Positions 7,699 to 15,170 are shown, numbered from the stretch's first letter. The stretch is 36,178 nucleotides of DNA from CAZONU01 sp965370045 (GCA_965370045.1 CBDUSI010000036.1:1-36178), one strand, 5' to 3'. Made by a program: numbers and translations. The notes: generated from the sequence alone by a model not told the origin.

Positions 7699-8713
7699 CC
7701 GGCACCCGGTGGTCATTTCCGCTTCGCCGGCGGCGCTTTCCCCTAATCCTCTTCAGGGCCTCCGCGGCCGCCTCTCGAACATATTCGCTCTTATCCTTCA
7801 GAGCTGGCTCCAAGACCAGGATCGCCTTCTCGTGCCCGATCAGACCCAGGGATTTCGCTGCTTCCGCGCGGACACCCCGGTTCTTGTCCTGTAGTACCCT
7901 CACCATCAGGGGCGGGATCGCTTCCGGGGCTCGGAGTATGCCCAGAGCCTTGGCGACTTCGAAACGTATTGCATAGTTATCGTCTTCCAGCAGGGGGATC
8001 AAGATGGCCGGTATCCGGGGGTCTTTGATGTGCGTGAGAGCCCGCACCACGGGGTGGCGCCTGTCCCATTTTATGGGCGGCTTGTCCTTCAGAAGTGCCA
8101 TGAGTGGATCGCTGGCCCTACGATCCCCTAGATTGCCCAATGCTATAGCTGCGCTCCGGCGAACCCGGTCGCTTTCATCCTCAAGAGCGGAGTTCAGAGC
8201 GTCGGCAGATGATGGATCGCAGATCTTGCCGAGCGCTTCGGCGGCAAACCAACGCATATCCTTATCAGTATGTGTTAACGACAGTATGAGTGGTCCAGTC
8301 GCTCGGGGATCACCTACCTGGCCCAGGGCCCACACTGCCCTTCTCTGGACCTTGATGTCCTCATGCTTTATGAGGCTTATGAGCGCAGCGGTAGCTTCCG
8401 AGCCGCAAAGACTCAACATGTTCGCTGCCACGGCAGGATCAGGAGCTACGAAAGCCGGCATACGAACGTAGAGTCCCAGGCTCCGGGCAGCTTCCCTGGG
8501 CCCGCCCAGCAGTTGGACCTCTCGCCTTGCGGCTTGGCTCCAACTGCGTCCGTCGCGGACACGATCAACTGCTTCGCGCGCACTGAGAACAGGTACTATC
8601 ACGAACCAGCAGAACGCCCCCGTGACCGCAAGCAGCGTGAACGCCACACCCCAATACACATACAGGCGCTTTGAGCGCTTAGCAGGTCCGGGGGAAGGGG
8701 CGGGGGAGGTCAT
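7691..8713 (-). CDS. Membrane-anchored HEAT-repeat protein A
   Basis: 340 residues. One N-terminal membrane helix (about 17-40, in YVYWGVAFTLLAV) is followed by a linker and then about seven HEAT/PBS-lyase-type repeats (95-325) with the pattern of VRR-AA-ALG-LGD and PLM-LLKD. HEAT solenoids bind proteins; there are no catalytic residues. It is a paralogue of the protein at 9814-10815, sharing the RMYVYWGVAFTLL-type anchor, the AALGGP-AAR segment and the repeat style. The ATG overlaps the upstream stop in ATGA, and GAAGGAGG in the upstream C-terminal codons is its ribosome site. Last gene of the minus-strand chain. Confidence 0.82.
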   Translation of the reverse strand: MTSPAPSPGPAKRSKRLYVYWGVAFTLLAVTGAFCWFVIVPVLSAREAVDRVRDGRSWSQAARREVQLLGGPREAARSLGLYVRMPAFVAPDPAVAANMLSLCGSEATAALISLIKHEDIKVQRRAVWALGQVGDPRATGPLILSLTHTDKDMRWFAAEALGKICDPSSADALNSALEDESDRVRRSAAIALGNLGDRRASDPLMALLKDKPPIKWDRRHPVVRALTHIKDPRIPAILIPLLEDDNYAIRFEVAKALGILRAPEAIPPLMVRVLQDKNRGVRAEAAKSLGLIGHEKAILVLEPALKDKSEYVREAAAEALKRIRGKRRRRSGNDHRVPAT

Positions 8714-9213
8714 GGTTCCTCCTTCTGTCTCGGAGGCACAGGAGGTTTGCCCCGCCAGAGCTTGTCCAAGTCCTTGAAGCCTTTCCGAGCATGCGGCTTC
8801 GCCTTCATGAACAGTCCGGCGACCACCGATGTGTCAGAAACGAAGAAGCTGCGGCTGGGCGTGCCCTTGCCGTACTGGAACGTGACTTCGTACCGGATGG
8901 GTGTGGTTGCCGGATTGCAGGTCGGCAGCGCACGCAGCGAATTGTGGACCTTCTGGAAGTCGATCGCTCCCTTGGGAATCTGTGCGGTCCGGTCAGCACG
9001 AGCGCGATGTCCCTGCACGATACGGCCTCCGCCATCCCGGTAGACCCAAACCAACCACTGGTTCTGCCCGAAAATGCCGATGCTCTGAACTCGGTGAAAG
9101 GCATCGCGTGGCGTGGCTTTGCCTGGCGCGGGCTCGGGACCCCGACATGATGCACAAGCGCAGAGGCACGCCGCCGCCAGAACGAGGTGAGTACGAGTGG
9201 GAACTGGCATCAC
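8710..9213 (-). CDS. Putative small lipoprotein
   Basis: 167 residues. The signal peptide ends in a lipobox-like LCACASC (cysteine near 23), so lipid attachment is plausible. The mature part has no family I recognise. It contains a Trp/Tyr-rich stretch (NQWLVWVYRDGGG) and two beta-rich regions, and ends in Lys/Pro-rich residues that encode the downstream ribosome site. The start is GTG 9213-9211, immediately followed by an ATG codon; either could be used. GGAGG in the preceding mini-ORF lies 6-7 bases upstream. It is coupled to its neighbours by 4-nt overlaps. A partner role for the HEAT proteins is inferred from the operon. Confidence 0.65.
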   Translation of the reverse strand: MMPVPTRTHLVLAAACLCACASCRGPEPAPGKATPRDAFHRVQSIGIFGQNQWLVWVYRDGGGRIVQGHRARADRTAQIPKGAIDFQKVHNSLRALPTCNPATTPIRYEVTFQYGKGTPSRSFFVSDTSVVAGLFMKAKPHARKGFKDLDKLWRGKPPVPPRQKEEP

Positions 9214-9266
9214 TTTGCCTCCTGTGGCTCCTCAGACTCCCGTGGCGAAGGGGCGGGGGCGGTCAT
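9210..9266 (-). CDS. 18-residue mini-ORF with duplicated start cassette
   Basis: ATG 9266-9264 to TGA 9212-9210 encodes 18 residues beginning MTAPAPSP, nearly the same start as the genes at 8713 (MTSPAPSP) and 9817 (MTAPAPSP). Its ATG overlaps the upstream stop in ATGA, and its stop overlaps the next GTG, so it sits in the coupling chain like its neighbours. It could be a real small peptide, a translational relay that supplies the GGAGG for the next gene, or the remnant of a gene whose body was deleted after duplication of its 5-prime end. Confidence 0.45.
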   Translation of the reverse strand: MTAPAPSPRESEEPQEAK

Positions 9267-9817
9267 TCCCTGCTCCCTCTCCCTCGCAGTTTACAGAGCC
9301 ACCACGCACAAAGCGCCACGGCTCCGAACACTGCCGCCTCGATCCATACGTTCATCGCGATGCCTTGCAGCTTCCACGTCTCGGAAGTAGTGCACATCCC
9401 GGTATCGAACTTCTTGTCGTAGAGGGTCGAGTACTCGTGCCAAGAGATGGCTGTCAGTGTGAGCGGCTTGATCTCCGGATCATCTGCCCTTGCCGAAAGA
9501 TCCGCGAACTCATAGATCTCAAGTGGCCAGCCGGTCCTCTGATAGAAGGCTACCGGGTAGTCTGCAGGCACGACCCCCGCCTGTGAATACGCGACCCAGA
9601 CGGTCGTTGCCCCCAGGTTCATGAGGAGTGCTACTCCAACGAAGAGCAGAACCGTAATGCAGGTGACCCACCACCTGCACCTCGACCATCGGGGGCGACC
9701 GACCTCCGAATCGCCGACGCTCCTTCTTCCGCGTGGAGCCGGTCCTGGACGGCTTTCCACAGGTGCGGCCGCCTGTGTAGGCTTGTGGGGAACTGGGGAA
9801 GGGGCGGGGGCGGTCAC
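9263..9817 (-). CDS. Two-helix membrane protein of unknown function
   Basis: 184 residues. A Pro/Arg-rich cytoplasmic head (1-47) is followed by a membrane helix (about 50-72, WWVTCITVLLFVGVALLMNLGA), an external loop (75-150) and a second helix near the C-terminus (about 155-175). I recognise no family. The GTG start overlaps the stop of HEAT protein B in GTGA, with GGAGAAGGAG upstream. The first 20 bases of coding sequence match the starts at 8713 and 9266. Composition looks less GC-rich than the leading plus-strand run. A structural partner of the HEAT proteins is inferred from context. Confidence 0.65.
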   Translation of the reverse strand: MTAPAPSPVPHKPTQAAAPVESRPGPAPRGRRSVGDSEVGRPRWSRCRWWVTCITVLLFVGVALLMNLGATTVWVAYSQAGVVPADYPVAFYQRTGWPLEIYEFADLSARADDPEIKPLTLTAISWHEYSTLYDKKFDTGMCTTSETWKLQGIAMNVWIEAAVFGAVALCAWWLCKLRGRGSRE

Positions 9818-10815
9818 TTCTCCTTCTCCTGCGCGGCCTTGATCTTCTTCAGAGCCTCAGCGGCGGCTCGGCGAACGGACTCGTCCCGCTCATTCAGAGC
9901 GTCTTCGAGTACCGGGATCGCGCTGCCCATACTGCCGTTGTCTCTGGCTAGAGCGTGAGCGGCTTCAAACCGTACCAAGCGGTCCTCATCGTTCAAGAGT
10001 CCGAGCAAGCTCCGAACAACTGCCCTGTTGTCCGGTACGAGCGGGGCGAGCGCCGTGACGGCCCAAGAGCGCACGTACTTATCCTTGTCGCCAAGAGCAC
10101 TGGTGAATGCCGCCATGCTTTCAGGTTTCCTCGGCGCAATCTTGAACAGCGCCTGGATCGCATTTGCACGCACGCTCCTGTGGCCGTCACGAGTGGCCAC
10201 AACCAACGCGGGAACGGCACTGCTGGCTTTCGGACCTATCCTCGCCAGCGCCTGGATGGCATACTTGCGGACAAACCAGCACTTGTCGCTCAGCGCCCCT
10301 GTCAACGCCGGAGGCGCCTCCTCCGAGTCAAGGCCAACGCGCCCAAGAGCCGTGGCGGCACAGGCACGCACGTGTTCGTCTTCATCGCCCAAGGCCTCAA
10401 TAAGCGATGGCACTGCATCAATCGCTTGCGGCCCCATCTCCGCGAACGCCCCCAGCACCCCCTGCCGCACCCGGCTGTCTTCGCTTCCCAGGAGACGCAC
10501 GAGGATCGGGATAGCGGGTCTTCCGCAATGGCCCAGCAGGCCAGCCGCTTGAGACTTCCTGCCCGCCATCCACTTCGGTGCGCGGGTGTAGATATTCAGG
10601 GCCCTCGCCGCGTCTCCTGGCCCGCCCAGCGCCGCGATTTCCCTTTCGTAGTGACCAGCTCTAGCACGTTCGATTGCAGCTCGCGCATGGAGGAAAGGCA
10701 CCACCACCAGCCAGCAGAAGAGTCCAGCAGCAAGGAGCAGGGTGAAAGCCACTCCCCAATACACGTACATGCGCCCCGCGCGCTTGGCAGATCCAGGAGA
10801 ATCGGTGGTGATCAT
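9814..10815 (-). CDS. Membrane-anchored HEAT-repeat protein B
   Basis: 333 residues. A single N-terminal helix (about 14-38, MYVYWGVAFTLLLAAG) leads into a HEAT-repeat solenoid (85-330). Clear repeat units include ALGDEDEHVRACAATALGRVG and ALGDKDKYVRSWAVTALAPL. It is paralogous to the protein at 7691-8713 and presumably arose by tandem duplication. HEAT repeats serve as protein-docking scaffolds; here the solenoid would be on the outer face if the N-terminus is cytoplasmic. ATGA overlap with the lipoprotein gene upstream and GTGA overlap with the gene downstream. The ligand is unknown. Confidence 0.82.
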   Translation of the reverse strand: MITTDSPGSAKRAGRMYVYWGVAFTLLLAAGLFCWLVVVPFLHARAAIERARAGHYEREIAALGGPGDAARALNIYTRAPKWMAGRKSQAAGLLGHCGRPAIPILVRLLGSEDSRVRQGVLGAFAEMGPQAIDAVPSLIEALGDEDEHVRACAATALGRVGLDSEEAPPALTGALSDKCWFVRKYAIQALARIGPKASSAVPALVVATRDGHRSVRANAIQALFKIAPRKPESMAAFTSALGDKDKYVRSWAVTALAPLVPDNRAVVRSLLGLLNDEDRLVRFEAAHALARDNGSMGSAIPVLEDALNERDESVRRAAAEALKKIKAAQEKEK

Positions 10816-12347
10816 CCTTTCTTCTTCTCCCGCAGCCGCGCGGGCTTCTCTTCCAATAAGTCATGCAGCAGCCGGAGCACCTCGCGCTGAACTTCGGGCG
10901 AGTGGATGACTATCAGCTTGTCGGACGCCTTGTAGTAGGCGCACAGCGTCGCCGGGTCGCGCCAGGTGGCCGGCCAGACTTTCTTCCTGATGGAGTGCAG
11001 CACGGCGCCGGGCAGGATGCCCCGGGCGCGCAGCTTCTCCATCGGGTAGGCCCGCAGCCGCGCGGCGCTCCAGAGGTGCTCGGCGCACGCCGGCCGCGGC
11101 TCGCTGCGGTACAGCCAGATTCCTCCGCCCTTGACCCAGGAGAAGCCCTTGAAGCCGGCCTTCTTGGCGAGCTCGGCCAGCACCTCGCGAGCAGGCCGCC
11201 CGCCGCCGCGCAGCGAGACCCGCGGCACCGCGACACGTTTGTCGCCGGGCGGCTCCTCCCAGGCGACCGGCGCCTTCAGCACCCGCCCCAGCTCAAGCCC
11301 GACCTCGGACAGCTCCTTGTTTGTCAGCAGGAGCTTCAGCCGGCGGGCCAGCGTCGAGTTGCGGCGCCGCTCGTCGGCGATCAGCGGCGGGCGCGCCGCC
11401 AGCCGCCGGCCCTCCGGGGCCACCGCGGCCAGCAGCGCCTCGACGCGCCCCTGCATGGAGACCGGCCCGATGACCTGTATCCCGCGCCGCCGGCGGTCGT
11501 AGACCACGCTGGAACCCGGGCGGGCGAAGAGCGCGCCCCGGCAGCTCTCGCGGGCCAGCGCGGCCAGCTTCTCCTCGCCCAGCCGCACGGTGGGGTAGAA
11601 GCGCGCCCCCTGGCGCTGGCGCTTGAGCCAGCCCATTCCCCGGGTGAGAAAAGCGGCGTCCCGATGATCGCGCACGTAGTCCGCGCCCAGGAGGCGCGCG
11701 GCCATCTCCAGGGCCAGGTCCGGCGAGACCCGACGGGCCATGAAGGTCAGCGGACGGAGCTTGAGCTCCTCGGGGCGCATCCAGCCGGGCTCGACTCGCA
11801 GGGTGAGCCCGGTCTTGGCCCCAAAGACGCGGACGAGTTCCTCGGCGTTGGACTCCAGCAGCGCGAAGCTGGCCTCGCGCCCCGCGGCCGGCGGCCGCCC
11901 CCCGTTCTTCGGCGGGTCGTCGCCGTCGGCGGCGGCGGCGCGGACGGTCACGATCACCGGCGAGGGCCGGCTGCGGAAGCGCCTGGCGGTGACCACCAGC
12001 TCGAAGCGGTAGGTGCCGGCCGCCGCCAGCCGGCACTCGGTGCGCACCAGGTCCGGCCGGGCGATCCTGACTTGGGGGCCGGAGGTCTGCTTCCACGCGT
12101 ACCTGAGTTCCGCGCGCCCGCGGTCGACGCCGCTCTCGGCGCCGTCGAGTATCACCACGCTGCCGGGAGCCACGGCCAGGCGCGTCCCCGACCGGCCGCC
12201 GGAGCGGGCCATGGCCACCGCGAAGGGCCGCGGGTCGCCGCCGGGCACTCCCCCGCCCCCGCCCGTCGGCGGGGGGCAGCCGCAGGCCGCAACGACCAGC
12301 AGCGTGGCGGCGGCGGCTTTCCAGTGGGGTCTTAGCCTCTTCATCAT
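10812..12347 (-). CDS. Lipoprotein with PKD-like and STN-like domains
   Basis: 511 residues. The signal peptide ends in the lipobox VAACGC (cysteine near 22-24), followed by a Gly/Pro linker. Residues about 55-140 look like a PKD/Ig-like domain (PGSVVILDGAES, then YAWKQTSGPQV and GTYRFELVV). From about 160 on there are three or so STN/secretin-N-like modules: a domain with LVRVFGAKTGLTLRVEP, a segment GRVEALLAAVAPEG, and LLTNKELSEVGLELGRVLKAPV followed by LAKKAGFKGFSWVKGGGIWLY. STN domains occur in secretins and TonB receptors, but no secretin barrel is present. Codon use is strongly GC-rich, unlike the HEAT genes downstream. The stop overlaps HEAT protein B in ATGA. Confidence 0.7.
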   Translation of the reverse strand: MMKRLRPHWKAAAATLLVVAACGCPPPTGGGGGVPGGDPRPFAVAMARSGGRSGTRLAVAPGSVVILDGAESGVDRGRAELRYAWKQTSGPQVRIARPDLVRTECRLAAAGTYRFELVVTARRFRSRPSPVIVTVRAAAADGDDPPKNGGRPPAAGREASFALLESNAEELVRVFGAKTGLTLRVEPGWMRPEELKLRPLTFMARRVSPDLALEMAARLLGADYVRDHRDAAFLTRGMGWLKRQRQGARFYPTVRLGEEKLAALARESCRGALFARPGSSVVYDRRRRGIQVIGPVSMQGRVEALLAAVAPEGRRLAARPPLIADERRRNSTLARRLKLLLTNKELSEVGLELGRVLKAPVAWEEPPGDKRVAVPRVSLRGGGRPAREVLAELAKKAGFKGFSWVKGGGIWLYRSEPRPACAEHLWSAARLRAYPMEKLRARGILPGAVLHSIRKKVWPATWRDPATLCAYYKASDKLIVIHSPEVQREVLRLLHDLLEEKPARLREKKKG

Positions 12348-12386
12348 AATAGTGACGTGTTGCCGGCCGCTCCCGTCACGCCCCGG

Positions 12387-12683
12387 TCACTTTTTCGTGG
12401 GGCAGCCGCAGGGCTTGGCCCGGCAGCGCGGGCAGCCGGCCGCGTACTTGGCGACGGCGGTTTCGAGATCCACTCCCGCCAGGTTGGCCAGGCTGGCCAG
12501 CCAGGCCAGGCAGTCGGCGAACTCCTCGGCCTGGGCGGGCGAGCCCGCCGGCTCCTCGCGCAGGGCGGTGGCCAGTTCGCCGACCTCCTCGATGAACCAG
12601 CCGAAGGTGCCCATGGTCCCGCGGGCGGCGTCGCGCTCCAGAAAGGTCTCGCCGATCTCCTTCTGGAACTCGGCGAGGCGCAC
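12387..12683 (-). CDS. MazG-like nucleotide pyrophosphohydrolase with Cys tail
   Basis: 98 residues of the all-alpha NTP pyrophosphohydrolase type. The metal-binding pattern is complete: EEVGE (32-36), then E54 and D57 in EEFADCLAWL, at the spacing usual for MazG. Such enzymes hydrolyse (d)NTPs to NMP and pyrophosphate as house-cleaning or stress-response enzymes. The C-terminal 20 residues add C84, C87, C92 and C94 (CPRC...CGC), a likely metal site not part of the minimal fold. The GTG start lies 6 bp after the upstream stop, which implies co-transcription from the promoter at 13231-13259. Confidence 0.78.
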   Translation of the reverse strand: MRLAEFQKEIGETFLERDAARGTMGTFGWFIEEVGELATALREEPAGSPAQAEEFADCLAWLASLANLAGVDLETAVAKYAAGCPRCRAKPCGCPTKK

Positions 12684-12689
12684 GGCCTG

Positions 12690-13202
12690 CTAGACCTCGT
12701 TTTCCTCGGCGGAGGCCAACTGCTGCTCGATGCCCTTGAGCAGCCGGCCGCGGATGTCCATCAGCACGGTCTTGACCTGCTCGGAGTTGAGGATCCCCTC
12801 GGCGACCAGGATCTCGCCGATCAGCCGGGGCTGCTTGTCGGCCAGCACCTCGCGCTTCTGGACGTTGAGCGCGCGGAGCACGTCCTCGACCTTGGCCATG
12901 CCCCGGCCGATGGCCACCTCGCCGAAGAGCCGCGAGCCGCCCGGGGCCTTATCCAGCAGCGGCGCCCCGGGCGGGTTGTGCCGGGCGCTGAAGCTGGCCT
13001 GGTGGATGCTCATGATGATGTCCGCCAGCGCGGACTGCGAGGCCAGGCGCAAGTCCTCGTCCTGGCTGTTGCCCAGCTCCAGCAGGCTCTCGACGATTAC
13101 CCGCGCGGTGGCCACCAGCGCCGCCTGGGCCTCCTGGCGAATAGAGCTGCCCGCCGGACCCTCGGCCATCTGCCGGATCAGTCGGCTGATCGATTCTTCC
13201 AT
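12690..13202 (-). CDS. Protein with tandem MshEN/T2SSE-N-like repeats
   Basis: 170 residues. The N-terminal half is helical. The C-terminal part carries two copies of a motif, LFGEVAIGRGMAKVEDVLRAL (92-112) and LIGEILVAEGILNSEQVKTVL (127-147). This is the LGE-LV--G-I--EQ---AL pattern of the N-terminal domain of type II secretion/type IV pilus ATPases and of c-di-GMP-binding MshEN modules. No ATPase is attached. A signalling or pilus-related adaptor is inferred. The ATG at 13202 is chosen because GGGGAGGAA precedes it and the promoter at 13231-13259 places the transcript start downstream of the other possible start at 13259. Confidence 0.7.
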   Translation of the reverse strand: MEESISRLIRQMAEGPAGSSIRQEAQAALVATARVIVESLLELGNSQDEDLRLASQSALADIIMSIHQASFSARHNPPGAPLLDKAPGGSRLFGEVAIGRGMAKVEDVLRALNVQKREVLADKQPRLIGEILVAEGILNSEQVKTVLMDIRGRLLKGIEQQLASAEENEV

Positions 13203-13230
13203 CTTCAGATTCCTCCCCCCAGAGGGGAGG

Positions 13231-13259
13231 ATTGTAGCCGACGGGAGAGGCGGCTGCAA
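13231..13259 (-). promoter_or_regulatory. Sigma70-type promoter of the minus-strand chain
   Basis: On the minus strand, TTGCAG (13259-13254), a 17-bp spacer and TACAAT (13236-13231). The -10 matches five of six consensus positions and the -35 four. The start point would fall near 13224, giving a 20-nt leader with a strong Shine-Dalgarno sequence before 13202. It probably drives the genes from 13202 down to 12387 and perhaps on to 7691. Confidence 0.65.
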
Positions 13260-13283
13260 GGGACGCGGGGGCGGGGCCTGTTT

Positions 13284-13339
13284 TCAGTTGTCAGTTGTCG
13301 GTGGTCAGTGGCCGGTTGTCAGTGGTCAGTTGTTGGCGG
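13284..13339 (+). repeat. Heptamer tandem array, consensus TCAGTKG
   Basis: Eight consecutive 7-bp units on the plus strand: TCAGTTG, TCAGTTG, TCGGTGG, TCAGTGG, CCGGTTG, TCAGTGG, TCAGTTG, TTGGCGG. The array lies between the promoter at 13231-13259 and the 3-prime end of the gene at 13373-14959. There are no spacers of constant length, so it is not a CRISPR. Confidence 0.75.
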
Positions 13340-13372
13340 GGGACGTACCGTCCGCCCGTTCTGTCGGGCGTC

Positions 13373-14959
13373 TTATCGGTCAGCGGGTCCGGATTTCCTG
13401 TTGGGTTCGGTTTTGGGCCGCACCCCGGGCAACTTGAAGGATTTCGGATCCTTCGGCATGATCATGAGCGTGTGCTTCACGGGCAGCTTGCCAGCGGCGG
13501 GAACGGTGACATGCTCGGTCCCACCGGTGATTTTGAAGTTCGCTCGGAAAATCTTGGTTCTGAACCGTAGCTGATACTTCCCCGGTTTGAGGTCGAACCA
13601 CCTCATTGGACCCATATTGGTTATGTACTCGGAACTATAGGGCACGCCTTTGATCTCGATCTCTGGACCGCTCCGCTTATAAATAAACGACCTGAACGGT
13701 TCCTTCGAGTATGCTTCCTCCCACTTGGTGACGACCTGTATGCTGAGAATTTCACGCCTGATCGTCCAGACCATGGGAGCCTTGGCCTTCAGAGCATCCG
13801 TGCCCGCGAAGGTCTTGGCGCTGCTCAAGGCGTTTCCCCCGGAGTCCAGCGCGTCGACCCGCAGGAAGTACTTGCCCTTGCGGTGGCGAATCACCGGCAA
13901 CTTGGCAAGTCCCTTAGGATCGGTGGACACCGTGAACGACTCCTCCCAGATGGAAATGTCTCTGGCCACTGGCCTGCCCCGTTCCCAAAGCGGGAAGTCC
14001 GCGCTGAAACTCACCTTCAGGTTGTTCAGAGGTTTGCCTTTGTCGTCCCTGATTAGGATAGAGAGGAGCCTGATAGGTACTGCCTCCAGCAGCACCTTCA
14101 CGCCCGCATACTTGCCCGCGGGGACTTCCGCTCGACCAACGAAGAAAGCCGGTTTCGACGTGCTGAGCGCCTCCCCGTTGTCGGCGATGATGACCAGTTG
14201 CGCATCCTCGGGCGCCGACAACGAAGCCGTAAAGCCACCCTTCTTGTCAGGTTTCAACCTGCCCACGTACCCATACGCAGACCTGGCGGCGGCCTCTCCC
14301 TCGATCCGCCGCCAGACCTGCAGCGACTCGGGAAGACCATGTTCCTTCCCTTTCCGCACGACGACACTACCGCTTAGCTGGAGTTTTTCAACAGCCACCG
14401 CGTCACCGGAATGCCCCCCCGAAACTCCTGCCGCATCATCAAGGAGGATCGGGATGCGCTTCACTTTCCCCTTTGACACATCGGGCACAACGAAGGAACA
14501 CTTGTGACCGCGAAACCCGTAACGTCGCCCCACCTTCAACTGCCGCAGTTGCTGCTCCTCGCCTACCGCGATGCGCAGAGCGGCCTTGCCACCCACATTG
14601 TAGATACATCCCCATGATGGATCGGAGGAGAGAATCTCGATCCTGGCGACCGCACGGGCGGTTACTTGCCCATCTCGTCCGCGCCTCTGGAAATCAAGTT
14701 GTATCTGGGGTGTTTCGGGGGAGGCTCCATATGGCAGGACAACGCTGGCACCGACCGGTGCCTCCTGCCCTCGGCTGTCCCCGCCATCCCCCTTACTGGT
14801 GCTGGCATTACCGTTTTTGGGTAAGGCTTTGGTGTCTGGCATCGGCGACCACATCGAGCGCCAGAGCACCACAGTAACTCCCCCCAACAGGATGAGTGCC
14901 GCGCAGACAAGTATCACCGGATGTTTTCGCCTTGCTGCCGAAGACTTGCGGTCGTCCAT
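13373..14959 (-). CDS. Membrane-anchored protein with carboxypeptidase-regulatory-like regions
   Basis: 528 residues. A cytoplasmic head of about 12 residues and one membrane helix (about 14-34, ILVCAALILLGGVTVVL) precede a large external region of beta-sandwich appearance. Segments such as IRLLSILIRDDKGKPLNNLKVSF and the SGSVVVRKG...GLPESLQVWRR stretch resemble carboxypeptidase-regulatory or CnaB-like domains. The C-terminus is FDLKPGKYQLRFRT, then a basic tail. The start is ATG 14959, because the alternative TTG 18 bp upstream is itself the GAAGGAGC ribosome site. Composition is visibly less GC-rich than neighbouring genes, and heptamer arrays flank the gene on both sides. The function is unknown. 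Confidence 0.7.
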   Translation of the reverse strand: MDDRKSSAARRKHPVILVCAALILLGGVTVVLWRSMWSPMPDTKALPKNGNASTSKGDGGDSRGQEAPVGASVVLPYGASPETPQIQLDFQRRGRDGQVTARAVARIEILSSDPSWGCIYNVGGKAALRIAVGEEQQLRQLKVGRRYGFRGHKCSFVVPDVSKGKVKRIPILLDDAAGVSGGHSGDAVAVEKLQLSGSVVVRKGKEHGLPESLQVWRRIEGEAAARSAYGYVGRLKPDKKGGFTASLSAPEDAQLVIIADNGEALSTSKPAFFVGRAEVPAGKYAGVKVLLEAVPIRLLSILIRDDKGKPLNNLKVSFSADFPLWERGRPVARDISIWEESFTVSTDPKGLAKLPVIRHRKGKYFLRVDALDSGGNALSSAKTFAGTDALKAKAPMVWTIRREILSIQVVTKWEEAYSKEPFRSFIYKRSGPEIEIKGVPYSSEYITNMGPMRWFDLKPGKYQLRFRTKIFRANFKITGGTEHVTVPAAGKLPVKHTLMIMPKDPKSFKLPGVRPKTEPNRKSGPADR

Positions 14960-15038
14960 TGAACGCTGCTCCTTCAAGGCAACCTTTCGCCCATTCTCTT
15001 CAAGCCCCGTTGTCCCCGGCTCCCATTACTCCCCATCC

Positions 15039-15067
15039 AGTATGTCGCCCGGAGGGGCGGAAGTCAA
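15039..15067 (-). promoter_or_regulatory. Candidate promoter for the gene at 13373-14959
   Basis: On the minus strand, TTGACT (15067-15062), a 17-bp spacer and CATACT (15044-15039). The leader would be about 70 nt. Two perfect 14-bp repeats end 11 bp upstream of the -35. Confidence 0.5.
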
Positions 15068-15077
15068 AGAACACTCA

Positions 15078-15105
15078 GTCTGGAGTCCGGAGTCTGGAGT
15101 CCGGA
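15078..15105. repeat. Tandem 14-bp direct repeat, GTCTGGAGTCCGGA twice
   Basis: Two identical, contiguous copies at 15078-15091 and 15092-15105, each containing the palindrome TCCGGA. Their place directly upstream of a -35 box suggests an activator or repressor site. They could equally be part of the repeat patch around them. Confidence 0.7.
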
Positions 15106-15120
15106 GGAGGGAGCGCTCCA

Positions 15121-15170
15121 TTCCCCACCATTCACGATCCACCGACCACCAACTACCGCCAACCAACTCA
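15121..15170 (-). repeat. Second heptamer-periodic array, opposite orientation
   Basis: Read on the minus strand, the sequence falls into 7-bp units such as TTGGCGG, TAGTTGG, TGGTCGG, TGGATCG and TGAATGG. It shares TTGGCGG with the array at 13284-13339 but lies on the opposite strand, so the two arrays flank the gene at 13373-14959 as inverted copies. Conservation is lower than in the first array. Confidence 0.5.

Noticed and set aside
10863..12335. Long plus-strand open frame opposite the PKD/STN-like lipoprotein
   Set aside because: It lacks a ribosome site and any recognisable motif. The minus frame has a signal peptide, lipobox and overlap coupling.
13203..13259. N-terminal extension of the MshEN-like protein from 13259
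   Set aside because: The extension overlaps the promoter, and the strong ribosome site lies before 13202.
13284..13339. CRISPR array
   Set aside because: Units are contiguous 7-mers without unique spacers, and no cas genes are present.
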